This document shows, one piece after another, positions 1-6,561 of a stretch of DNA of 12,003 bases. The notes under the pieces were generated by a model. The model ran no database searches. It was given only the letters and a program-made list of their open reading frames with translations, and was not told the origin of the DNA. The position numbers were made by a program, and so were the translations under genes. Position 1 is the first letter of the stretch, and each line of letters begins with the position of its first letter. Location: the NCBI GenBank assembly GCA_023473405.1, contig JAMCZD010000533.1, positions 1-12,003 on the forward strand, read 5' to 3'. Source of the DNA: Candidatus Omnitrophota bacterium. Lineage in GTDB: Bacteria > Verrucomicrobiota > Verrucomicrobiia > Limisphaerales > UBA1319.

Positions 1-14
1 TGCTCTTCCGATCT
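1..14. other. Illumina adapter remnant at contig edge
   Basis: Bases 2-14 read GCTCTTCCGATCT, the exact reverse complement of the universal Illumina adapter start AGATCGGAAGAGC. The T at base 1 fits the read-2 version of the adapter. Genomic sequence therefore probably begins at base 15. The remnant happens to be open in the frame of the following glgP fragment, so a naive translation would add false residues (CSSD) to the protein. It also means that nothing can be learned here about what lies left of the window. Confidence 0.9.
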
Positions 15-15
15 C

Positions 16-1668
16 GGGCAGCCGTTCGATGTAGCGCTAGCCGTTACTCGGGCTGGCAATCTCTTTACCACCCATACCGCTGTGGATGCCGGCTTTGACC
101 GGTTCGCCCCGGCACTTATCGAGCAATACCTGGGCCGATATGCGGATACAGAACTCCATATCTCGCTTCAAGACTTGCTGGCCCTGGGCCGTCGGAACCC
201 GAGCGATTCCTCCGAGAGCTTCAACATGGCGTTCCTGGCCATCCGCGGGAGCGGGGCGGTCAATGGCGTAAGCCGGTTGCACGCCGAGGTGAGCCGGCGC
301 CTTTTCGCCCCGCTCTTCCCGCGCTGGCCCAGAGACCAGGTTCCGGTCAGTCACGTGACCAATGGCGTTCATATGCCAAGCTGGGACTCGGCAACTGCGG
401 ATGCTTTATGGATGGCTTCGTGCGGCAAGGAACGTTGGTTGGGGAAAACGGAAACACTCGAACGCGATATCCGCCGGATACCCGATGCCCAGCTTTGGCA
501 ATTGCGCCACAACTCGCGCCAGGCGCTCATCGAGTTTGCACGGAAACGGTTGTCTCTGCAGCTTGCCGCCTCCGGTGCCCCGCTCGACGAGGTGGAACGA
601 GCAAAACATGCCTTTGATCCCCACGCGCTGACGATCGGTTTCGCCCGCCGGTTCGCCACTTATAAACGTCCGAACCTGTTGTTGCGCGACCCCGAGCGCC
701 TGCTGCGCCTCTTGTTGGACTCCGAACGCCCGGTGCAATTGATCATCGCCGGCAAGGCACACCCGGCAGACCTCGCCGGCCAGGCCATGGTTCAGCAGTG
801 GATTCAGTTCGTCCGGCACACCAACGCGCGGGACCACGTGGTTTTTCTAAGCGATTACGACATGCTGCTGACCGAACAACTGGTTCAGGGAGTAGATGTC
901 TGGCTCAACACGCCGCGCCGGCCATGGGAAGCTTGCGGCACCAGCGGTATGAAAGCACTCGTCAATGGCGCAATCAACTTATCTGAACTGGACGGCTGGT
1001 GGGCCGAGGCTTACACGCCCGAAGTGGGATGGGCGTTGGGTGACGGTCGCGAACACGACGATGATCCGGCGTGGGACGCCGCCGAGGCTGAGGCCCTCTA
1101 TAACCTGCTCGAACGCGAAGTCATCCCCGAGTTCTATCACCGCGATCAAAACGGCATTCCCACCGCATGGGTGGCGCGCATGCGAGAGAGCATGGCGCGA
1201 TTGACACCCCGTTTTTCCGCCGACCGCGCCGTGCGCGAATACACCGAGGACTATTACCTGCCTGCGCTGGATAGTTGCCGGAAACGGGCGGCCGATCGAT
1301 GCGCTTTGAGCATGAAAATCGTCCAATGGCGGCATAATATCGAGACGAAATGGTCGTCTGTGCGCTTCGGCGAGCTGACGATTACTCCATCGGCCACGCA
1401 TCACTTCTTTGAATTAGAGGTCCTCCTGGGCGAGCTTGATCCGGACGCAGTAGCGGTCGAGTTATATGCTGAGGGCGTTGACAGGCAAGGCCCAATTCGC
1501 GAGCCAATGGAACGCGTCCGGGAACTACCCGGTGCCACCAAAGGCTTTCTTTACCGGGCCCAGGTGCCTGCCACTCGTCCGGCCGCGCATTTCACCCCAC
1601 GTGTCATCCCGCGCTTCCCCGGTGTGGCGGTCCCGCTCGAGGCGGCCCGAATACTGTGGCAGCGATGA
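16..1668 (+). CDS. glgP: Alpha-glucan (glycogen/maltodextrin) phosphorylase, GT35, 3' part
   Basis: This enzyme removes glucose units from glycogen or maltodextrin with inorganic phosphate, releasing glucose-1-phosphate in the cytoplasm; it depends on pyridoxal phosphate (PLP). The 5' end is cut off by the contig edge. About 550 residues remain and roughly the first third, where the DUF3417 domain of this bacterial/archaeal subtype sits, is missing. The frame is open from base 16 and already shows family sequence (FTTHT at about 67-81) before the GTG at 82, so 82 is not a start. Visible landmarks are HVTNGVH (352-372), RFATYKRPNLLL (about 649-684), AGKAHPAD (about 748-771), VQGVDVWLN (about 886-912) and the PLP-lysine motif GTSGMKA (937-957, lysine codon 952-954) followed by LDGWW. 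The C-terminal beta-rich end, with LGELDPDAVAVELY near 1426-1467, is typical of the subtype. The core and C-terminus look intact. The 3' end overlaps the convergent P-domain gene by 118 bp. Family assignment is very secure; the preferred substrate cannot be told. Confidence 0.97.
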   Translation, partial: GQPFDVALAVTRAGNLFTTHTAVDAGFDRFAPALIEQYLGRYADTELHISLQDLLALGRRNPSDSSESFNMAFLAIRGSGAVNGVSRLHAEVSRRLFAPLFPRWPRDQVPVSHVTNGVHMPSWDSATADALWMASCGKERWLGKTETLERDIRRIPDAQLWQLRHNSRQALIEFARKRLSLQLAASGAPLDEVERAKHAFDPHALTIGFARRFATYKRPNLLLRDPERLLRLLLDSERPVQLIIAGKAHPADLAGQAMVQQWIQFVRHTNARDHVVFLSDYDMLLTEQLVQGVDVWLNTPRRPWEACGTSGMKALVNGAINLSELDGWWAEAYTPEVGWALGDGREHDDDPAWDAAEAEALYNLLEREVIPEFYHRDQNGIPTAWVARMRESMARLTPRFSADRAVREYTEDYYLPALDSCRKRAADRCALSMKIVQWRHNIETKWSSVRFGELTITPSATHHFFELEVLLGELDPDAVAVELYAEGVDRQGPIREPMERVRELPGATKGFLYRAQVPATRPAAHFTPRVIPRFPGVAVPLEAARILWQR

Positions 1669-2408
1669 CTCGGGAACAATGCGGCAGGACCGTGCTTCGA
1701 AATGCATTTGAACCACCAACCGACGCAAATCAATCCCACTCCCACGACCCATGCGCTATCAACCGGCTCGGGCAATGGCGTGATTTCCAACGACCAACTC
1801 TGCAGCTCCCCCAGCCCTGAGCTCTTGAGGTCCGCAACGAACAGCGTCCAGTTTCCGGTAGCCGGCATCGAATAAAACACGCTTAGGGGAGCGGTGCGCT
1901 CCGAGGCATCGGTTACGGTGGAAGGATCGGTATTTCGGGCGTCGGGCGCCCAAGCACCCAGGCTGATACTGTCGGTCAACGGCCCGCCCAGGGGCAAATC
2001 CGAATTACCCGAAAACAAGGTGGTGCGATACTGGTGAATGTCTCCGTTCAAGCCGTTGTCGGCGAGGGTCACATTCATGCCTGGATCGCCGTAACCGCTG
2101 GGATTCTCCAGGGTGCGTCCCGGTCGGTTCAACAGGACGGCAATTGACGAACCATGTTGCAGATATACGTAAAAATCGCCGTTGAAGGCCGGTGCTTCGG
2201 GACCCGCATCGACGATCTCCAACCGAACCTTAACCTCGCCGACGAGCGGACCGAGAATAGTCTGTTCGTTAAAGACACCCGAAGCGTTATTGTCCGGGAT
2301 GGACAACGCGAGGTTGTCGAATGAGTAGAGGATGGGGACTTGCGCGGCGGCATTTGCTGCCAGCCAAAGCCAGACGGCCAGGTAGACGTGGATTGTTCCG
2401 GGTTTCAT
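1551..2408 (-). CDS. Secreted P-domain (P/Homo B-like) protein with PEP-CTERM tail
   Basis: The ATG at 2408 (MKPGTIHVYLAVWLWLAANAAAQ...) gives 285 residues and a clear signal peptide ending near AAAQ. The longer frame would begin with TTG at 2432 and add eight residues in front, so the ATG is preferred; only a weak purine-rich stretch (AAGAAAAG) precedes it. Residues about 40-210 resemble the beta-sandwich P domain found after subtilisin-like proteases: a GEVKVRLEIVDAG strand, a loop with LADNGLNGD, and a late GNWTLFVADL ... LGELQSWSLEI segment. No protease domain is present, so it is probably a stand-alone binding module. LPEP (PEP at residues 213-215), an apolar stretch and K234 form a PEP-CTERM signal, which an exosortase would process for surface sorting. 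The frame then runs about 51 residues further, Arg/His/Cys-rich and antisense to glgP, which is unusual for this class. It is the last gene of the four-gene minus-strand run, 64 bp after the previous stop. Confidence 0.83.
   Translation of the reverse strand: MKPGTIHVYLAVWLWLAANAAAQVPILYSFDNLALSIPDNNASGVFNEQTILGPLVGEVKVRLEIVDAGPEAPAFNGDFYVYLQHGSSIAVLLNRPGRTLENPSGYGDPGMNVTLADNGLNGDIHQYRTTLFSGNSDLPLGGPLTDSISLGAWAPDARNTDPSTVTDASERTAPLSVFYSMPATGNWTLFVADLKSSGLGELQSWSLEITPLPEPVDSAWVVGVGLICVGWWFKCISKHGPAALFPSHRCHSIRAASSGTATPGKRGMTRGVKCAAGRVAGTWAR
1707..1772 (-). other. PEP-CTERM exosortase sorting signal
   Basis: Within the P-domain gene, residues 213-234 read P-E-P, a short polar link, the apolar run AWVVGVGLICVGWWF and then lysine. 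This matches the PEP / transmembrane / basic layout of exosortase-recognised tails. The usual Arg-rich end followed at once by a stop is missing; the frame stays open for another 51 codons. No exosortase gene is in the window. Confidence 0.75.
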
Positions 2409-2472
2409 AATCGCTTTTCTTGTTGGTTGCAAAAGGTTGCATCATGCCACAAGCAGTATGTGAGCCTAGATT

Positions 2473-4986
2473 TCATGGTGCTGCGCTCGTGGTTCGGTAA
2501 AAACGGTTTGTATGGGTTGCTGCGTCAGTGTCCTCGAAGCTAAACTCACCAATGGGCGAGGCGGTTCGGGAACCAAGTGTTACCCATTCGGGAGGATCAA
2601 GTCTATCGGCAGCCTCGATCCAATAGGTGCGCCCCGGTATGCCGTAAAAACGGAGGAATATCACGTTGTAAGGCCTGGTCTCGATGGAGACTATGTTCTG
2701 GCCGGACGACGGCGGGATAGAGAGGATGGCCACTGTGGCGGTGGCGCTGCCGCCATAACCATCGCTGATGGTGTAGTCGAAACTATCCGCCGTGTTCATC
2801 CCCGCCGGCGGCGAATAGACAATGTCGCCCTGGTCAATTATCAGGCTGATGCCCAAGACGCTGAAGCTTGGCAAGCTCTTGAGTTCAAGCGGATCGTTAT
2901 CCGAATCGCTGTCGTTGGCCATCAAGTCGGCTACCCGGATTCGGATGGACGAGTCCATCTCACGTTCGAGGGTATCGGCCCGCGCCACGGGCGAGTGGTT
3001 CACGACCGCTTCCAGCGATTGCGCGCCGGAGATGGCGACGGATACCCCGTCGAATGACCCTTTTCCGTTGAATAGCACCGAGCCGGCGGTTGAAGGGGGC
3101 GGGGTGACTTCAAAGACCAGGGTCCGCGGTTCGTGGTCGAAAAACAGACCCCACTTCACCCGCCGGCTTTTGGGATCGAATGAGCCATTGTGGCTAATGT
3201 TGCCAACCGTCCAACCCTCGGGGACCTGGTCTTCCACAGCGTATACGCTGACGTTGGAGGCCACGGTTGTTCGGTTTGTAACGCTCAAAACACGTCCGCT
3301 ACGCCACGTAACTGGAAGGAATCGCTCGACTACGCTGGCTTGAGCGGAATGGATTGCCTCGGTGGACGACTGGCCCGCAATGGCGACTCCGCTGCCGTCA
3401 AACGAGCCGCGTCCATCGAAGCAAAACACGCCTTGGGCTGAAGCGGGAGACGTCACGACGTAGCTGAGTGAACGCGGTTGATTGTCGAAAAACGGTCCCC
3501 ACTTGACCTGGTGCTCAAAGGAGTCAACGCTGCCGTTATCGCTGATTTCGCTTATCGTCCAACCGGACGGGACGGTTTCTTCAACCGCGTAGACAAGGAC
3601 GGTCTCAGATGGAACCACGCGGTTGGTTACGGCGAGGAGGCAGCCGGGCAAGAATTGACCGGGCAATTCGCGCCACACAATGCTGGCAGTTTCCGTCACC
3701 AGGTGATCGCCGCCAATCGGCACTGGCACTCCATCAAACGATCCTACGCCTTCGAATACCGCTGCACCAACGGTTGTCAGCGGAGCCGTTGCCTGGTAGG
3801 TTAAAATGCGGTTTGAGTGATCGATAAACGGGCCCCATTTTAGGGCGCCATTCAACGCATCGAGCATTCCGCCTTCATTGATTGCGCTCACGGTCCATCC
3901 CGCGGGCGGATGATCTTCAATTGCGTAGGTCTGAATCCCGTCTGCCGGTTGGACGGCCAGATTCACGGTGATTGTGAGCGATGGCTGGTAGAGGTCCGGC
4001 AAGGCTCGTGTAGCCCGGCTTGTTGCCGGGGCAATATCGCGCTGCCCGATAATGGGAACGGATAGTCCATCAAAAGAGCCGTAGCCATCAAAATGAGCGG
4101 CGTTGGTAGCGCCGATCGAGGGTGTAACCAGGTAAGTAAGCTCGCGTTCGGCATGGTCAAAAAAAGGCCCCCATTTGACTGTATGATTTACAGGATCGTA
4201 GTTGCCGCCGTGGCTGATGCCGGTGACGGTCCAGGCTGGTGGCACGATGTCTTCGACTGCATAAACCTCCACTTGCGGCAACGGGCTTGCCTGGTTGGTC
4301 ACGCTAAATCCAACCGTGGGAACGAAGAAAGCCGGCAAACGGCTTACTACCTGGTTGAGCGCCGAAGGGCCGAGCATAATGATTTGGCGAACGCCTTTGA
4401 TTTCCATGGAAAGCCCATTGAACGAAGCCTGGCCGCTGAACTGAGTCACGCCCGAGCTGGCTTGGGCCGGAGTAACCTGGTAAGATAGAACCCGAGAGGT
4501 ATGATCAAAAAAGGGCCCCCATTTTACCTTGAAGCTTTCGGAGTCAAATCGGCCATTGTAATTGATATTCGTGACTGACCAACCTAATGGCGGTTGGTCC
4601 TCAACCGCGTATGCCCCTGTGCCTTCGCCGGCGACAACTGTGATGGTAACCGCAAATGTCACACCAGGCTGACCTTCTGAAGGCATACTTGCCGTCGCGC
4701 TGTTTTGGGCCGAAGCAACGCAAACGCCAAGTCCAAGGCACTGGATGAGCCACAATAAACAGAGCTTGTCGCAAAAGCCTGGGCCTGCTCGACTTTGTCT
4801 TTCACTGCGTGGAATTTGCGTGGCCTTCGGCAATGTGAGTGACAAAGTGGAAAACGAAGTGGAGGGATTTGGGAGATGCGGGCTAATCCGTGAGCAAAGG
4901 CGCCACGGCCCGCCAACCCGCCGCGTGGCGACTGCCCGTACTTGGGAGGGATGGTAGCGGTTGTATTGATACTTTAAAACACACAT
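2473..4986 (-). CDS. Secreted protein with five tandem KWGPFFD modules, cadherin-like domain and C-terminal Y-x-I-E module
   Basis: No named family is recognised for the main part. Taking the ATG at 4986 gives 837 residues. A secretion signal core (LCLLWLIQCLGLGVCVASA) lies at about residues 75-93, too far in for that start to be comfortable. TTG codons at 4845 or 4833 would give a more normal signal peptide but lack a visible ribosome site. The frame stays open to an ATG at 5190, but that part lies antisense-free inside the preceding gene in another frame and is rejected. Five modules of 112-116 residues follow, with their Tyr-Ala-(Val/Ile)-Glu motifs at residues 126, 242, 354, 466 and 582. 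Next, from about residue 663, comes a cadherin/Ig-like domain (NHSPVARAD, NDSDSDNDPLEL, FDYTISDGYGG). The last 75 residues form a Y-W-I-E-A ... RFYR module common at the C-terminus of Verrucomicrobia secreted proteins. There is no catalytic motif; a structural or adhesive surface role is likely. It lies 64 bp after the preceding gene if the 4986 start is right. Confidence 0.88.
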   Translation of the reverse strand: MCVLKYQYNRYHPSQVRAVATRRVGGPWRLCSRISPHLPNPSTSFSTLSLTLPKATQIPRSERQSRAGPGFCDKLCLLWLIQCLGLGVCVASAQNSATASMPSEGQPGVTFAVTITVVAGEGTGAYAVEDQPPLGWSVTNINYNGRFDSESFKVKWGPFFDHTSRVLSYQVTPAQASSGVTQFSGQASFNGLSMEIKGVRQIIMLGPSALNQVVSRLPAFFVPTVGFSVTNQASPLPQVEVYAVEDIVPPAWTVTGISHGGNYDPVNHTVKWGPFFDHAERELTYLVTPSIGATNAAHFDGYGSFDGLSVPIIGQRDIAPATSRATRALPDLYQPSLTITVNLAVQPADGIQTYAIEDHPPAGWTVSAINEGGMLDALNGALKWGPFIDHSNRILTYQATAPLTTVGAAVFEGVGSFDGVPVPIGGDHLVTETASIVWRELPGQFLPGCLLAVTNRVVPSETVLVYAVEETVPSGWTISEISDNGSVDSFEHQVKWGPFFDNQPRSLSYVVTSPASAQGVFCFDGRGSFDGSGVAIAGQSSTEAIHSAQASVVERFLPVTWRSGRVLSVTNRTTVASNVSVYAVEDQVPEGWTVGNISHNGSFDPKSRRVKWGLFFDHEPRTLVFEVTPPPSTAGSVLFNGKGSFDGVSVAISGAQSLEAVVNHSPVARADTLEREMDSSIRIRVADLMANDSDSDNDPLELKSLPSFSVLGISLIIDQGDIVYSPPAGMNTADSFDYTISDGYGGSATATVAILSIPPSSGQNIVSIETRPYNVIFLRFYGIPGRTYWIEAADRLDPPEWVTLGSRTASPIGEFSFEDTDAATHTNRFYRTTSAAP
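3010..4690 (-). repeat. Five tandem protein-level repeats of an unnamed 112-116 residue module
   Basis: The module consensus read by eye is Y-A-V-E-D-x-x-P-x-G-W-x-V-x-x-I-x-x-x-G, then F/Y/V/L-D about six residues before V-K-W-G-P-F-F-D, then R-x-L-x-Y-x-V-T-P, an F-x-G-x-G-S-F-D-G turn and a closing I-x-G. The Tyr codons of the five copies lie at 4609, 4261, 3925, 3589 and 3241 (left-hand base), giving periods of 348, 336, 336 and 348 bp. The copies have diverged clearly in DNA, so this is an old expansion kept by selection on the protein rather than a recent duplication. The fifth copy has KWGLFFD instead of KWGPFFD. Outer limits are approximate. Confidence 0.88.
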
Positions 4987-5050
4987 CTCGGCACCCGCAG
5001 GTTCGATGGGATCGGTTAAATTCCACTTCCAATTTCGATGCGAGGACAGC

Positions 5051-6511
5051 CTACGGCGACACCGTTCGGGCGCGATAAAACCGGGTTCCGCCCGGGTATC
5101 CGTCCATGAACTCGATCGTGCCGTCCGTTGACGTTCGCACCCGCGCCAATATCTCCCAATGCGCCAAGTCAACGGACATCTCGATGACATAGTCCTTATC
5201 CGGCTCGGCCCTTAACCGCGCCTGGAAACCACGATCGGCCGAGCCAGATAGTGTCAGGAATTTAATCAACCCCGCCCGGAGCATTGACGGCTGGCCGGCT
5301 ATTGGGGCACTCACTCCATCAAACGACCCAGTCCCGGTGAAACTGACCTCGTCTTCCGTGGCGGTGGGGATCAATTCGCAACTGACCGTGGTGCCGGCTG
5401 GATCGAAAAAGAGTCCCCATTTGATTTTCTGGTTGGTAGCATCAAACTGTCCATCGTCGCTGATGGCCATGATTTGCCAATCGAATGGGACTTGTGCCTC
5501 GAGACCGTAAGCGGTGGCGCCGGATTCAGGTTGCATCGCCAGCGTGATCCGGACCGGTTCGCCGGGATTGAACACGGGTGGCAGGCTGCAATTAACCTGG
5601 TTCGAAGTATCAGGGTGGCGCAGCGGCGGCTGGGCAACCAGGGCGGTTGGGGTCGAGCCGGCGCTCGACCTGTTCAATGAAAAAGCAGAGAGGCTCGGCA
5701 GCGCCTGTCCCACCGAGTTGAGCGGTGCTGAAGAAACGATATTGGTCCACCACAACGGCGGACTCGAGGCCATGACGAGGTCCTGCAGGTAATGCTCGCC
5801 ATTCTTCCACAAGTAACCTGCTCGAGTCACATAATCCAAGGGGATGTTCGTTGGTTCCTCCGGCCAGGGTTGGCCGGTTTTCCAGGCCAACGCGAAAGTC
5901 GTCAACTCGTCAATATCGATGGCGTAATCGCATGGGCTCCGGTCAGCCGGATGCGGCGTATCGGCCAGCAGTGGATTCGTGCCGGCCTGGGCCTCAATCA
6001 AGTTGTTTCTCCCATCGCTATCGGGATCGGCATAGGGGTCTATTCCCAATTGTCCAAAGAATTGCCTCTCCCACTCATCGTTCAAGCCGTTGTCGTCGGT
6101 GTCAATCCAGCCGAAATCGAGCCGGGTAACCTGGCCGCGGTCACCGACGATAAAGGTCTTTTGGTCGCGGACGCCGGTGGAATCGGTGACCACGAGGTAA
6201 AGCAGGGTGTCGGTTTCGCAGGCGGATGGATCGGTAATGGGCGGCAAAGACTCCAAGCTGATGTGGAGAGAATAGAAATCGCCGGCGGATGGGTTTGCCC
6301 CCATTTGATAGCCTGCAATGGCGGGAGAGGTTGGAGTGCGGCGTGCTTCGACAGATATACCCGTGTCGGCGGCGGTCACCTGGTTGGTCCCCAGCATAAT
6401 CGTGCCATAGACCAGGTTGTCGGGTTCGGGTATTTCGCCATGAACAAGCGGGAGAAGGAAAGGGAGAAGCAATGCTGGCAGCAATGATCTCGCAAATGAG
6501 AATGCATTCAT
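5051..6511 (-). CDS. Secreted protein with TSP3-like Ca-binding segment, dockerin-like segment and one KWGxFFD module
   Basis: The ATG at 6511 is the natural start: it is followed directly by a signal peptide (MNAFSFARSLLPALLLPFLLPLVHG). No Shine-Dalgarno sequence is visible before it. Residues about 26-130 are a beta-rich region without a recognised family. Residues 137-183 (DTDDNGLNDEWERQFFG ... DPDSDGRNNL ... AGTNPL) form a thrombospondin-type-3/EF-hand-like calcium-binding segment, a common spacer in Verrucomicrobia secreted proteins. Residues about 195-250 (DYAIDIDELTTFALAWKTG ... YVTRAGYLWKNGEHY) look like a dockerin-type pair of helices. Residues about 310-410 hold one copy of the module repeated in the next gene, with Y335 and KWGLFFD. 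The last 65 residues form a Y-V-I-E-M ... RFYRA C-terminal module like that of the next gene. It starts 50 bp after the giant gene and ends 64 bp before the next ATG. No enzyme motif is seen, so a surface or matrix role is inferred. Product unknown. Confidence 0.9.
   Translation of the reverse strand: MNAFSFARSLLPALLLPFLLPLVHGEIPEPDNLVYGTIMLGTNQVTAADTGISVEARRTPTSPAIAGYQMGANPSAGDFYSLHISLESLPPITDPSACETDTLLYLVVTDSTGVRDQKTFIVGDRGQVTRLDFGWIDTDDNGLNDEWERQFFGQLGIDPYADPDSDGRNNLIEAQAGTNPLLADTPHPADRSPCDYAIDIDELTTFALAWKTGQPWPEEPTNIPLDYVTRAGYLWKNGEHYLQDLVMASSPPLWWTNIVSSAPLNSVGQALPSLSAFSLNRSSAGSTPTALVAQPPLRHPDTSNQVNCSLPPVFNPGEPVRITLAMQPESGATAYGLEAQVPFDWQIMAISDDGQFDATNQKIKWGLFFDPAGTTVSCELIPTATEDEVSFTGTGSFDGVSAPIAGQPSMLRAGLIKFLTLSGSADRGFQARLRAEPDKDYVIEMSVDLAHWEILARVRTSTDGTIEFMDGYPGGTRFYRARTVSP
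5290..5595 (-). repeat. Single dispersed copy of the KWGxFFD module
   Basis: This stretch encodes Y-G-L-E-A-x-V-P, W-x-I-x-x-I-S-D-D-G-x-F-D, K-I-K-W-G-L-F-F-D and then G-S-F-D-G-V-S-A-P-I-A-G. It is the same residue pattern as each of the five tandem copies downstream at 3010-4690. A single copy in one gene and five in the next suggests domain sharing between neighbours. The limits are approximate. Confidence 0.8.
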
Positions 6512-6561
6512 AAGCGCGGATTGGGGTTGAAAGTCATGGGAACAATCGTCTGCCTTCGGTA

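Noticed and set aside
82..84. GTG as start of the phosphorylase
   Set aside because: Conserved family sequence (FTTHT) is already encoded upstream in the same frame, so the gene is cut at the contig edge rather than starting here.
1669..1760. Terminator between the convergent genes
   Set aside because: The genes overlap, and no GC-rich stem followed by a T run was seen on either strand near the two stop codons.
4659..4916. Separate 85-codon minus-strand frame across the signal-peptide region
   Set aside because: It shares the region with the five-module gene's signal peptide in another frame, ends abruptly, and shows no domain; an indel between the two frames is possible but nothing supports it.
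4987..5190. Extension of the five-module gene to the ATG at 5190
   Set aside because: That stretch overlaps the last 47 codons of the preceding gene in a different frame, and the preceding gene's C-terminal module there is clearly real.
5792..6487. Plus-strand open frame of 231 codons opposite the TSP3/dockerin-like gene
   Set aside because: Antisense to a gene with a signal peptide and recognisable domains; no family features of its own.
1551..6511. Search for an Rhs/TcC or TcB partner of the TcA-like protein
   Set aside because: No Rhs/YD repeats or SpvB-type sequence occurs in any frame of the downstream genes; they are module-repeat and P-domain proteins.
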